Made by a program: the position numbers and the translations under genes | Notes under the pieces: generated by a model | Told to the model about the DNA's origin: nothing | Seen by the model: only the letters and a program-made list of their open reading frames with translations | Database searches by the model: none | Assembly: GCA_903870275.1 (NCBI GenBank) | Contig: CAIQCK010000061.1 | Span: 1 to 64,000, forward strand | Source: an uncultured bacterium | GTDB lineage: Bacteria > Verrucomicrobiota > Verrucomicrobiia > CAIQCK01 | DNA: 64,000 nt | Direction of reading: 5' to 3' | Shown: positions 8,791 through 16,815 of the stretch, piece by piece | How the letters are laid out: every line of letters starts with the position of its first letter | Position numbering within the stretch: the stretch's first letter is position 1

Positions 8791-9732
8791 CTAGGTCGCC
8801 AACGTTTTCAACAACCAGGTCCGGCTTTCTTCGATCAGTTTCTGCCCCTCATCCGCACTGAACTCGCCCTCGGTTTCGAGTGACAGCGCGCCGCGGTAAC
8901 CATGCTGCCTCAGCACGTTCAGACAGCCCTTGAGATTGACATCGCCCTTGCCGAGCACGACGCATTTCGCGCCCACGACGTCCTTGATATGGACGTGCAC
9001 AACCCGGTCCACCACCGCTGCGAGCGTGGCCACCTCATCCTGCCGTTGGCCGAACGGTGTCCACGAATAGCCGCCGGACTTGGTATCCGCGTAGGTCACC
9101 CGGTGGACGTTCGCGGTGTCGTAGTTGATGCCGAACTGTTTGGAGTCCGACAGAGCCATGATGCTTTTCAAGCCATCGGCCGTGAGGGAGAACGAACCGT
9201 GCGGCTCGATGGCCAGATATACATGACATCGCTCGGCCACCTCCAGAATTTGCGCGAGGCGCTCGCGCAGCAGTTTCAGCGCGTCCTCGTCCGACATGTC
9301 TTTCGGTTTGCGGCCGTCGCCGGCGTGCACCACAGGGACGCCCGCCGCGGACGCCCAGCGAATGGTTTGTGTGACGCCTTCCACGCTTTTTGCATTCGGA
9401 ATGATCGCGCCGTGCTGCGACCAAAGTCCGGTCACGCCCTTGAAACCGAATTCCTTCACGCGCCGTTTGAACTTTTCCGGATCGTCCTTCCACGGGTCCA
9501 CGTGCGGACACCACGGGCCCGTGGCCTGCGGCTCAACATACTCGTAGCCGGCCCGCGCGATCCGTTCCATCGCCACTTCCAGCGGTTGTTGGCGGAACGT
9601 CACGGTGCCACAGCCGATCTTCATCGGCGCGTTGCTGGCCGCGGATTTTGCGGCGGGCGCATGGCCCATGGCGGCCACGCCAATTACTGCGGTGCGGACG
9701 AACTCACGGCGAGTCATATTTTGCGTTTTCAT
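8791..9732 (-). CDS. Tat-led sugar phosphate isomerase/epimerase (xylose isomerase-like TIM barrel)
   Basis: Predicted 313-residue protein. The N-terminus MTRREFVRTAVIGVAAMG is a Tat-type leader, so export in folded form is likely. The mature part fits the AP-endonuclease-2/xylose isomerase-like TIM barrel: GCGTVTFRQQPLEVAMERIA at the first strand, AIEPHG in the middle, GINYDTANVHR for a metal-binding strand, HVHIKD and SLETEGE near the end. The conserved glutamate, aspartate, histidine and glutamate of these motifs normally bind a divalent metal. The substrate is unknown. It lies 28 bases downstream of the IclR-type regulator on the same strand, so the pair may be one operon. Confidence 0.8.
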   Translation of the reverse strand: MKTQNMTRREFVRTAVIGVAAMGHAPAAKSAASNAPMKIGCGTVTFRQQPLEVAMERIARAGYEYVEPQATGPWCPHVDPWKDDPEKFKRRVKEFGFKGVTGLWSQHGAIIPNAKSVEGVTQTIRWASAAGVPVVHAGDGRKPKDMSDEDALKLLRERLAQILEVAERCHVYLAIEPHGSFSLTADGLKSIMALSDSKQFGINYDTANVHRVTYADTKSGGYSWTPFGQRQDEVATLAAVVDRVVHVHIKDVVGAKCVVLGKGDVNLKGCLNVLRQHGYRGALSLETEGEFSADEGQKLIEESRTWLLKTLAT

Positions 9733-9759
9733 AAGCTCTTTCCTTACAGTTGTGGTGTC

Positions 9760-10533
9760 TTATCCACGGTTCCCCAACTCGCGGCCGATCTCCAGCGCCG
9801 CCGCCGCCACTTTGGCGCCGGCCTTTTTGATCGACTCGCGCGGCAGACGGGCGGTGGGCGCCGAGACGCCGATGGCGCCGACGATCTGGCCACTGGCGTC
9901 GCGAATGGGCGCGGCGACGCATCGCACGCCTTCGTGCTGTTCCTCGTCATCCACGGCGAAACCGCGTTTGCGTGTTTCCTCACACTCTTGAGCCAGTTCC
10001 GCCAGGGTCGTGATCGTTCGCTTGGTGAGCTTCGACAAATGTTTTCCGCCGAACAACCCAGCCAATCGCTCATGGTCGAAATCCGCGATCAATGCCTTGC
10101 CCACGCTGGTGCAGTGAAGCGGCACACACGACTCCGAGCTGCCCGCCACGCCGACCGCCTGGGTGGTGAGGCGCTGTTCGATCAGCATGGCCTGACGGCC
10201 TTCGCGAATTGCCAAGTGCGTCGTTTCGCCCGTTTCTGCCGCCAGCGCGTTGACGTGCTCTTGCGCCAACTGAAGCAGCACGTTGTCAAACTGGAAAAGA
10301 TCCGCCAATCGCCAGATCGCCGACCCGAGAACGTAGTGTTTGCTACCCGGCATTTGTGCGAGGAAACCCCGCTGCTTGAGGGTGTTCGCCAGGCGGAAGA
10401 CGCTGCTGCGATCGATTCCCAACACGGGTGTCAGGTCCGCCAGCGACACCGGGCGGCGGGCGCTGGCGATGGTTTCGAGCAGCAGCAGTCCCCGGTCGAG
10501 ACTCTGGATCTGTTGGGTCGGGCCGGGTTTCAT
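9760..10533 (-). CDS. IclR family transcriptional regulator
   Basis: Predicted 257-residue regulator. Residues about 8-70 form the winged helix-turn-helix (SLDRGLLLLETIASA, then LGIDRSSVFRLANTLKQRGF). Residues about 80-250 form the effector-binding domain, including CTSVGKALIA, GFAVDDEEQHEGVRCVAAPI and IVGAIGVSAP, all typical of the family. These proteins usually bind small carboxylates or sugar acids and control a neighbouring catabolic operon. The next gene downstream is a sugar isomerase; the divergent neighbour is the first GT-C-like gene. The AT-rich region next to the start codon may hold its own operator. Confidence 0.93.
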   Translation of the reverse strand: MKPGPTQQIQSLDRGLLLLETIASARRPVSLADLTPVLGIDRSSVFRLANTLKQRGFLAQMPGSKHYVLGSAIWRLADLFQFDNVLLQLAQEHVNALAAETGETTHLAIREGRQAMLIEQRLTTQAVGVAGSSESCVPLHCTSVGKALIADFDHERLAGLFGGKHLSKLTKRTITTLAELAQECEETRKRGFAVDDEEQHEGVRCVAAPIRDASGQIVGAIGVSAPTARLPRESIKKAGAKVAAAALEIGRELGNRG

Positions 10534-10535
10534 TG

Positions 10536-10566
10536 TTGTATAATACGCAACACTATTGTATTTAGC
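10536..10566. promoter_or_regulatory. AT-rich direct repeats upstream of the IclR-type gene
   Basis: Two direct copies of TTGTAT start at 10536 and 10556, exactly 20 bases apart, in an AT-rich patch touching the regulator start codon. On the minus strand TACAAT and TATTAT could act as -10 boxes, the nearer one implying a nearly leaderless message. Operator function is inferred only from position and spacing. Confidence 0.3.
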
Positions 10567-10624
10567 GCATAATGGATTCGGAGGGATGCGCTGTCAATGT
10601 TTTTAGTCGTCGGCACATCGCGTC

Positions 10625-10653
10625 TTGAGTCTTGCCCGGTGGCGGCCTAGGTT
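10625..10653 (+). promoter_or_regulatory. Possible sigma70-type promoter of GT-C-like copy 1
   Basis: TTGAGT at 10625-10630 and TAGGTT at 10648-10653 are 17 bases apart. The same arrangement recurs upstream of the second paralogue, so spacing and -35 are conserved in both copies of the duplication. The -10 box is weak. Confidence 0.35.
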
Positions 10654-10703
10654 GCTGGCGCTTAGTGAACCCCTTGAAGGACACCGCGCATATAACTGAT
10701 TGG

Positions 10704-12389
10704 ATGGACGGCAACCGCCGGACCCTGTTGTTTGTTCTGGCTCTTTGTGTCGGCATCCTCCTGGTTTATCCCCGCCAGGACAGTGAGGCGTGGTTCGATC
10801 CGGGTGATCGCGGCAGGGATGTCTATGCGTTTGAACGAACGCTCCACGGCGAGCTTCCTTACACGGATTATTTCTGGGTTTATGGGCCGCTGATGCCTTT
10901 TGTTTACGCGGGGTTTGTTGGGGTGTTCGGTTGCCAGATTTCGAGCGTCATTGTTTGCAAACTTTTTCTCACAGTGCTGGCGGCGGCTTTTCTCTACCTG
11001 GCCGTTTCTGAACTTTGTGTTCCACTCACCGCGTTCGTTGCGTGCGCGTGGTTTCTGGTTTTCTACCCGGATTTCTTCTTCACCTACAATCATATCGGGG
11101 CCATCGCCATGATTCTGGCCGTCCTATGGACGATGTTTGCTTATCTCAGGACCTCCCAATTGGGTTACGCCTTTTTGGGATTGGCGTGGTGTTTTGTTTT
11201 GGCGCTGATCAAAGTCAACTTCGGGGTGGTGGCCACGGGCATGTGCGTGCTGGGCGTTTTCCTGACGGACAGGCTCAAGAAAATTCCGCAGCAGAGAAAA
11301 CGGGTGCTTTTCTACGTAACGGCTCTTGGAATCATCCCCGTCTTGACGATCGCCGTCTATGGTTGGTTTCTTAAAGGTTTGGCGCCAATGGAGATTCGGG
11401 AGTGCCTGCCTTATTGGAGCAATGACGAGCCCCATGTCGTAAATCCGTGCGTGGCCTTGAAAATATTGGGACGATACTTCCTGTCGAAGACGTGCGCCGA
11501 TGAAACGAATCTGTGTGTGACTGTGATCATCCTGTTCTCGGCTGTTCGGACGGTATGGTTGATTGCGGCTCGCAAGCTTGAGCCGGACCGCCGCACGGTG
11601 CTGCTCGTGGCCGTCCTGCTTTTGGGCATCTTCTATGTGGGCAACCTTCACGAATATTTGAGAAGCGGTGTGGGGTATCGGCGGTTTTGGAGCCTGCCGC
11701 TGGGCATGGTCTTGGGTTTCGTTTTGGTTGACACCGCCTTCAGTAACGTGGGCAAGGCAGCCAGGCTGCTTGTGGGAGGTGGGGCCGTCTTGATCATGGG
11801 GTTGGCGTTTGGAAACGAACTCCAGTATATCAACGCTCGTAATACGCCGGACCATTTTCTCTCCTGCCGGCGCGCGCGCATCCATGTCGGCAACTCGCCC
11901 GAATGGATTCAAACCGTGGAAGCGGTCTCCGCGCATCTTCAAAAAGTGCTGAAACCCGATGAGATGTTCTTCGCTCTGCCGTATGACCCTCTCTATTACT
12001 ATCTGACGGAACGGAAAAGTCCGACGCGGCAGTTGATCTTCTTTGAGCATATCAAGATTCCACCGGAGCAGGAGCGATCCATCCTCAAGGAAATCGAGCG
12101 CAACCACGTCAACTACATTCTCCTTGCCAACATATACAAATCCCAAGAGGCCCAGTTTGGAATTCTTGGCCAAACGTATTGTCCGGTCATCAGTCGCTAC
12201 ATCGAGGCCAACTTCACGCCCGTCGCGAAATACGGAGATTGGACCAATGAGCCGATGAGTTTTGTGAATCATGGCGTCATGATCCTCCGGAGGAAACAGC
12301 CCATGACCAAAGAGGATGTGTCTCGGATCGAAGCCGCTGCTTCCGTCCCCGCAACGCCTTTATCGTTGCCACCGCTCGGCGGACAATGA
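10704..12389 (+). CDS. GT-C-like multi-pass membrane protein, copy 1
   Basis: Predicted 561-residue inner membrane protein with about ten hydrophobic segments in the first 400 residues and a soluble C-terminal part. FDPGDRGRDVYAFERTLHGE followed by LPYTDYFWVYGPLMPFVYAG after the first membrane segment matches the first extracytoplasmic loop of GT-C glycosyltransferases (ArnT/PMT type: acidic residue, then G-x-x-P-Y, then GP). Transfer of a sugar from a lipid carrier is therefore possible, not shown. It is about three-quarters identical to the next gene. Where copy 2 has its ATG, this copy has GCG (10686-10688). The first usable ATG is 18 bases later, far from the GAAGGA ribosome-binding sequence, so expression may be reduced. 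Confidence 0.7.
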   Translation: MDGNRRTLLFVLALCVGILLVYPRQDSEAWFDPGDRGRDVYAFERTLHGELPYTDYFWVYGPLMPFVYAGFVGVFGCQISSVIVCKLFLTVLAAAFLYLAVSELCVPLTAFVACAWFLVFYPDFFFTYNHIGAIAMILAVLWTMFAYLRTSQLGYAFLGLAWCFVLALIKVNFGVVATGMCVLGVFLTDRLKKIPQQRKRVLFYVTALGIIPVLTIAVYGWFLKGLAPMEIRECLPYWSNDEPHVVNPCVALKILGRYFLSKTCADETNLCVTVIILFSAVRTVWLIAARKLEPDRRTVLLVAVLLLGIFYVGNLHEYLRSGVGYRRFWSLPLGMVLGFVLVDTAFSNVGKAARLLVGGGAVLIMGLAFGNELQYINARNTPDHFLSCRRARIHVGNSPEWIQTVEAVSAHLQKVLKPDEMFFALPYDPLYYYLTERKSPTRQLIFFEHIKIPPEQERSILKEIERNHVNYILLANIYKSQEAQFGILGQTYCPVISRYIEANFTPVAKYGDWTNEPMSFVNHGVMILRRKQPMTKEDVSRIEAAASVPATPLSLPPLGGQ

Positions 12390-12428
12390 TCGCCTCCGCG
12401 CCGGGACCGACACTGGACGGACTCGCGA
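12338..12428 (-). pseudogene. Duplicated fragment of the ceramidase-family gene 3' end
   Basis: Read on the minus strand, this stretch encodes SVGPGAEAIIVRRAVA followed by a lysine-rich end, matching the last 30 or so codons of the intact ceramidase-family gene at 14228-15484. The stop codon is lost and nothing upstream remains. It overlaps the 3' end of GT-C-like copy 1 in antisense, just as the intact gene overlaps copy 2. It is direct evidence that the duplicated unit included the neighbour's end. Confidence 0.8.
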
Positions 12429-12456
12429 CTCCTCTTGGAGCTCTCGAGACGACACA

Positions 12457-12473
12457 GCAGGTTGAAAACCTGC
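12457..12473. repeat. Short hairpin between the two GT-C-like copies
   Basis: GCAGGTT, a three-base loop and AACCTGC form a perfect 7-bp stem. There is no T-run after it, so a simple terminator is unlikely. It lies in the 148-base junction between the duplicated units and resembles short palindromic dispersed repeats. Confidence 0.5.
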
Positions 12474-12515
12474 GCTGCGGTGCGCGTGCCAGGGTGCGTC
12501 CCGGCGTGTCGCGAC

Positions 12516-12544
12516 TTGAGACTTGTCTGATAGTGGCCTAGTCT
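12516..12544 (+). promoter_or_regulatory. Possible sigma70-type promoter of GT-C-like copy 2
   Basis: TTGAGA at 12516-12521, a 17-base spacer and TAGTCT at 12539-12544 lie 33 bases before the start codon. The position and spacing match the site before copy 1, which supports function. Confidence 0.4.
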
Positions 12545-12576
12545 GTCGGTGTTTATTGAAAAACTTGAAAGACACC

Positions 12577-14253
12577 ATGCATAGAAACGATTGGCTGGCT
12601 GGCAACCGCCGGTCCCTGCTTTTTGTTCTGGCGCTTTGTATCGGCGTTTTCATTCTGTATCCGCGCCTGGGATGGGTGGAGTGGTTTGATCCCGGAGATC
12701 GCGGCCGGGATTTATATGCGTTCGAACGGACGCTCCACGGCGAACTTCCTTACACGGATTATCATTGGTTCTACGGGCCGTTGATGCCTTTTGTTTATGG
12801 AGGGTTTTGCGGAGTTTTCGGCTGCCAGATGTCCAGTGTCATCCTTTGCAAACTGTTTCTCACGCTGTTGGCGGCAGCTTTCTTTTTTTTGGCCGTTTCC
12901 GAGCTTTGCGCTCCCCTCACGGCTTTTGTTGCGTGCGTGTGGTTTCTAGTTTTTTATCCGGAGTTTTTCTTCACCTACAACCATATCGGGGGAATCGCCA
13001 TGATTCTGGCCGTCCTGTGGGCGATGTTCGCTTATCTCAGGACTTCCCGGCTGTGTTACGCCTTTCTGGGATTGTTGGGGTGTTTTGTTCTGGCGCTGAT
13101 CAAGGTGAACTTTGGAGTGATGGCCACGGGCATGTGCGCGCTGGGCGTCTTCCTGACGGACCGGCTCAAGAAAACTCCGCGGCAGAGAGGCCAAACACTC
13201 TTTTATGCAACGGCCTTCGGAATTATCCCGGTCTTGACGGTTGCTGTTTATGCCTGGTTTCTCAATGGTTTGACGCTGATGGAGATCCGCCAATGCCTGC
13301 CTTATTGGAGCAATGACGAGCCGCATGTTGTCAATCCCTTCACGGCGCTGAAAAACCTCGGGCAATTCGTCCTCTCGGGAATATGGGCGGACGAAACGAA
13401 CCTGTGTGTGGCTGTGATTATTTTGTTTTCCGCCGTTCGGACGGCATGGTTGCTGGCTGCCCGCAAACTGGAGCCGGACCGCCGCACTGCGCTGATCGCA
13501 GCCATCATTCTGTTGAGTGTCTTCTACGTGGCCAACCTTCACGAGTATTTGAGAAGCGGCGTGGGTTACCGGCTGCTGTGGAGCCAGCCGTTAAGCATGG
13601 TCCTGGGTTTCGTTTTGGTTGACGCCGCCTTCAGCGGGGCGGGCAGGGCGGCCCGGTTGCTCGCGGGGATGGCGGCCGTCCTGATGGTGGGGTTGGCGTT
13701 CGGGGACCAACTCCAGAGCATCAATGCCTGTAAAACGCCGGCGCATTTTCTCTCCTGCCGCCGGGCGCGCGTCTATGTCGGCAACTCGCGCGAATGGATT
13801 GAAACCGTGGAAGCGGCCACGGCGCGTCTTCAGGAGTTGCTGAAACCGGGTGAGATGTTTTTCGCTCTGCCGTATGACCCTCTTTATTATTACTTGGCGG
13901 AACGGAAAAGCCCGACGCGGCAGTTGATCCTGTTTAAGGAAGTCAAGATTCCACCATGGCAGGAACGATCCATCCTCAACGAAATCGAACGCAACCGCGT
14001 CAACTACGTTTTGCTTTCCAACATGTGCAAATCCGAAGAGATTGGGTTTGGCGTGCTCGGGGAGACGTATTGCCCGCTCATCGGACGTTACCTTGAGGAG
14101 AATTTCGCGCCAATCGCGAAATACGGGGATTGGACCCACGAGCCGATGTGGTCTTGGAACCACGGCGTCATGATTCTTCAGAGAAAACAACCGATAGGCG
14201 CTCCCGGCGAACTGCGGAGCAGGGCACCTACTTCCGGCTCTGCAATGCCTTGA
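12577..14253 (+). CDS. GT-C-like multi-pass membrane protein, copy 2
   Basis: Predicted 558-residue inner membrane protein, tandem paralogue of the preceding gene, with the same loop signature (WFDPGDRGRDLYAFERTLHG) after membrane segment 1. The soluble C-terminal part contains FFALPYDPLYYYLAERKSPT, shared by both copies. The ATG at 12577 is chosen because it sits at the start of paralogue homology with GAAAG just upstream; an in-frame start further up gives no recognisable extra domain. The last 26 bases overlap the convergent ceramidase-family gene. A GT-C glycosyltransferase role is inferred from the loop motif and topology only. Confidence 0.75.
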   Translation: MHRNDWLAGNRRSLLFVLALCIGVFILYPRLGWVEWFDPGDRGRDLYAFERTLHGELPYTDYHWFYGPLMPFVYGGFCGVFGCQMSSVILCKLFLTLLAAAFFFLAVSELCAPLTAFVACVWFLVFYPEFFFTYNHIGGIAMILAVLWAMFAYLRTSRLCYAFLGLLGCFVLALIKVNFGVMATGMCALGVFLTDRLKKTPRQRGQTLFYATAFGIIPVLTVAVYAWFLNGLTLMEIRQCLPYWSNDEPHVVNPFTALKNLGQFVLSGIWADETNLCVAVIILFSAVRTAWLLAARKLEPDRRTALIAAIILLSVFYVANLHEYLRSGVGYRLLWSQPLSMVLGFVLVDAAFSGAGRAARLLAGMAAVLMVGLAFGDQLQSINACKTPAHFLSCRRARVYVGNSREWIETVEAATARLQELLKPGEMFFALPYDPLYYYLAERKSPTRQLILFKEVKIPPWQERSILNEIERNRVNYVLLSNMCKSEEIGFGVLGETYCPLIGRYLEENFAPIAKYGDWTHEPMWSWNHGVMILQRKQPIGAPGELRSRAPTSGSAMP

Positions 14254-15484
14254 CCATTGCCACCGCCCGCCGGACGATGATCGCCTCCGCGCCGGGGCCG
14301 ACGCTGGACGAACTCACTTCATAACCGCCTTCCGGATACGCCGCCGCGTGCGGGATATAACCGCCGCCCCAATGCGAATAGGCGCATGTCCAAACGCGCG
14401 AGCGCGTCCGTTTGCTCCAATCAGCCAGTTCCCCTTTGATTCGCAGGCCGATCTCCGAGCACATCTCGCCCTGGCCAAAAACCATGTAAACGTCGCCAAT
14501 GCGCAGCACGGCCAGTTCGATTTCACGCGTCTGCTTCGGATCCTTCTTGCCCGGCAGCGCGAGCTTCTCGCTCGCGCCCTCCAACGGGAAGGGGCGACCC
14601 GCTGGTGCCGTCACCGGTTGCGGCGGCACGCAGACGGCGCTCACCACGTCGCGGCCGAGTTCGTGGCCCAGTTCGGCAAGCATCTGCTTTCCATCCACCA
14701 GCACATAGCCAAACTTGCCGTTCGCCAAAGCGATGCGCGGGCGCACGTCGCCGCCGAAGCCTTGCAGGAACATGGGCTGGCTGTTGGTGAACGCGGCGGC
14801 GATCCACTCCCGCGCGGCGCCGGGATAATCCGGGCTGATCTCCTGCCCGCCCATCGTCACCGGATGACACGTGTAGCCGAACAGCACCGCGCGAACTTCG
14901 TTGGTGCCGCCGAGCACGCGCATCACGGGCACGTCGGGGTCAATCCGCTTGCGCGGCTCCGGCGCGATGCCGGCGACCTTGCCATCCTTGCCGGCCTGGC
15001 GGCGGTTGAGACCGACCAGCGACTGGCCGACCGTGTAGTCCAACGTCGCCTCTTTCAAATCGGCGACAGCCGCCTCGACGAGGTTTGAGGTTTTCGCCGC
15101 GAACGAATTCAGATAATCCGCGTTCTTGCTGTTGAACGACGGCCCGCAATGGGTGTGCGACGAGTTCACCATCATTTGATGCGGCGGGATGCCGAGTTTT
15201 TCTGCTGCTTCACGAATGCCGGCAAGTTGCTGTGTGCCGATGTAGCAAACATCAATCGCCATGATGCCGGCCCGCGTGGCCCCGTTGTCGAACACGACGC
15301 ACGAGGCGCTGAGGTTTTTGAAAACGCCGGTGGACGGCGTTTTGCGCGCGGAGTAGCCCGCCATCCAGACCGGGCCGGTCGGCGTGATGTCCACGGTGGC
15401 GACGCCGATTTTGAGAGGCTCGGCGGAGAGGACGATGGAGGCGGCGAGAAACCAAACAATCGCGGTCGCGAGTGAGGCTTTCAT
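14228..15484 (-). CDS. Secreted neutral ceramidase-family protein (short form)
   Basis: Predicted 418-residue exported protein. A signal peptide (MKASLATAIVWFLAASIVLS) precedes LKIGVATVDITPTGPVWMAG, the opening of the neutral/alkaline ceramidase N-terminal domain. NSSHTHCGPS near residue 105 supplies the zinc-binding histidines. FGGDVRPR, near residues 240-248, stands where true ceramidases have GDVSPN with the catalytic serine, so amide hydrolysis of ceramide is doubtful. Short versions lacking the C-terminal domain are common in this phylum with unknown substrate. The open frame extends upstream to 16399 but that part is antisense to the cinA-like gene and has no homology, so the start at the signal peptide is preferred. 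Confidence 0.8.
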   Translation of the reverse strand: MKASLATAIVWFLAASIVLSAEPLKIGVATVDITPTGPVWMAGYSARKTPSTGVFKNLSASCVVFDNGATRAGIMAIDVCYIGTQQLAGIREAAEKLGIPPHQMMVNSSHTHCGPSFNSKNADYLNSFAAKTSNLVEAAVADLKEATLDYTVGQSLVGLNRRQAGKDGKVAGIAPEPRKRIDPDVPVMRVLGGTNEVRAVLFGYTCHPVTMGGQEISPDYPGAAREWIAAAFTNSQPMFLQGFGGDVRPRIALANGKFGYVLVDGKQMLAELGHELGRDVVSAVCVPPQPVTAPAGRPFPLEGASEKLALPGKKDPKQTREIELAVLRIGDVYMVFGQGEMCSEIGLRIKGELADWSKRTRSRVWTCAYSHWGGGYIPHAAAYPEGGYEVSSSSVGPGAEAIIVRRAVAMVKALQSRK

Positions 15485-15553
15485 GGCCGAAATGATAACA
15501 GATCGAACGCCTTGGTTGAAGCCCGGATTTGTATCCGTCATAATGACATCACC

Positions 15554-16810
15554 ATGAAATTCCTGCTTCCATTTCTGCTTGCCGCTGCTTCGCTGCTCGC
15601 TGCCGAGTCCAAACAACTCGACTACGCCATCATCATCACCGGCGAAGAACTGCTGCGCGGCGTGTTCCCTGACGCGCACACATGTTTTATCACCCGCACG
15701 TTGCACCCGCTCGGCTGCCACTGCGTCAACTCGACAACGGTGGACGACAAAGTGGTGGACATCCAGGAGGCGTTGGGTCTGGCAACGAAAAAAGTGCGGC
15801 TGGTCATTGTCACTGGCGGCCTCGGTCCGACCGTTAACGACGTCACGCGCGGCGCGCTGGCGGAATTCACTGGCATCGAGTTGCGTGAGCAGCCCGACGT
15901 GCTGGCGGAGATGGAGCGACGGTTTAAAACGCCGCGCGACCAGCTTCGCGCCAACTTGCGGCGCCAGGCGACGGTGCCGGTGAGCGGCACGTATTTGAAA
16001 AACTCCAATGGCACCGCCGTCGGCCTCGTTTTCGAGTGGGGCGACAAGGTTATCGTGGCACTGCCAGGGCCGCCGCGCGAGTTGCAGCCGATGGTGAAAA
16101 ACGAACTGGTGCCATATCTGACAAAAAAATTTGGCGTGCGCTCGCCCGGCAGCTCCCTCACGCTGCGATTTGTCGGCGCAGGCCAGTCGTTGATTGACCA
16201 GACGATGCGCGAGCACGTGCCGTTGCTGCCCGGCGTCACGGTCGGCTCGCAGTTTGAAGGCGGTCGCGTGGACTTCACTTTCATGCTGCCCGGCGACAGC
16301 CCGGAAGACCGGAAGCGGTTGCAATGGCTGGCGGCGCAGATTCGCGAACACCTCGGTGAATACATCTACGCCGAGGACGATACCTCTCTCGAAGCGCACG
16401 TCGCGCGAGCGCTCTTGGCGCGCGGCGCGAAGCTGACGTTGATCGAGATCGGCAGTGGTGGCCGGCTCGCGGCGAGTCTGGCTGGATTGTCGGAAACAGC
16501 GCGCTTGTTAAGGGCTGCTTACGTTGCGCCGGACGGGGACGCGATGCGCCAACTACTGAAAATTGGCGGCCCGTCAAAGGGTTCACAAGACGACCTGAAG
16601 GCGTTGGCCGCGACAGTCGGTGGCGAATGGACGCTTGTCATTGGCGAGGTCAGCATGGACAACGCCGGCGCGCGTTTGTGCGAAGTGCTATTCCACCTTG
16701 GTGGCGAACGGTGGGAGTTTGTCCGCGTGCCGGTTCAAGGTTCGGGCGAAACCGCGCACGCCAACCTGGTCACGCAGATTTGGGATCGCCTGCGGCGGTT
16801 GTTGAAGTGA
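15554..16810 (+). CDS. CinA-like protein with an N-terminal signal peptide
   Basis: Predicted 418-residue protein. After MKFLLPFLLAAASLLAAESK, which reads as a clear signal peptide, the sequence continues as a CinA/molybdopterin-binding (MoCF) domain: YAIIITGEELLRGVFPDAHT, TGGLGPTVNDVTRGALAEF and VALPGPPRELQPM. The C-terminal 150 residues resemble the CinA amidase domain in degenerate form: the usual AES-x-TGG is IEIGSGG, so nicotinamide-nucleotide amidase activity is doubtful. Known CinA proteins are cytoplasmic and act in pyridine nucleotide repair, so export would be unusual. The gene is divergent from the ceramidase-family gene and ends 5 bases from the convergent sulfatase. Confidence 0.75.
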   Translation: MKFLLPFLLAAASLLAAESKQLDYAIIITGEELLRGVFPDAHTCFITRTLHPLGCHCVNSTTVDDKVVDIQEALGLATKKVRLVIVTGGLGPTVNDVTRGALAEFTGIELREQPDVLAEMERRFKTPRDQLRANLRRQATVPVSGTYLKNSNGTAVGLVFEWGDKVIVALPGPPRELQPMVKNELVPYLTKKFGVRSPGSSLTLRFVGAGQSLIDQTMREHVPLLPGVTVGSQFEGGRVDFTFMLPGDSPEDRKRLQWLAAQIREHLGEYIYAEDDTSLEAHVARALLARGAKLTLIEIGSGGRLAASLAGLSETARLLRAAYVAPDGDAMRQLLKIGGPSKGSQDDLKALAATVGGEWTLVIGEVSMDNAGARLCEVLFHLGGERWEFVRVPVQGSGETAHANLVTQIWDRLRRLLK

Positions 16811-16815
16811 GCGAA

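Noticed and set aside
10632-10703. Upstream TTG start for GT-C-like copy 1
   Set aside because: The residues added come from the promoter region, and the homologous region of copy 2 lies before its ATG.
15485-16399. N-terminal extension of the ceramidase-family frame
   Set aside because: Antisense to the cinA-like gene, no homology, and a clear signal peptide begins at 15484.
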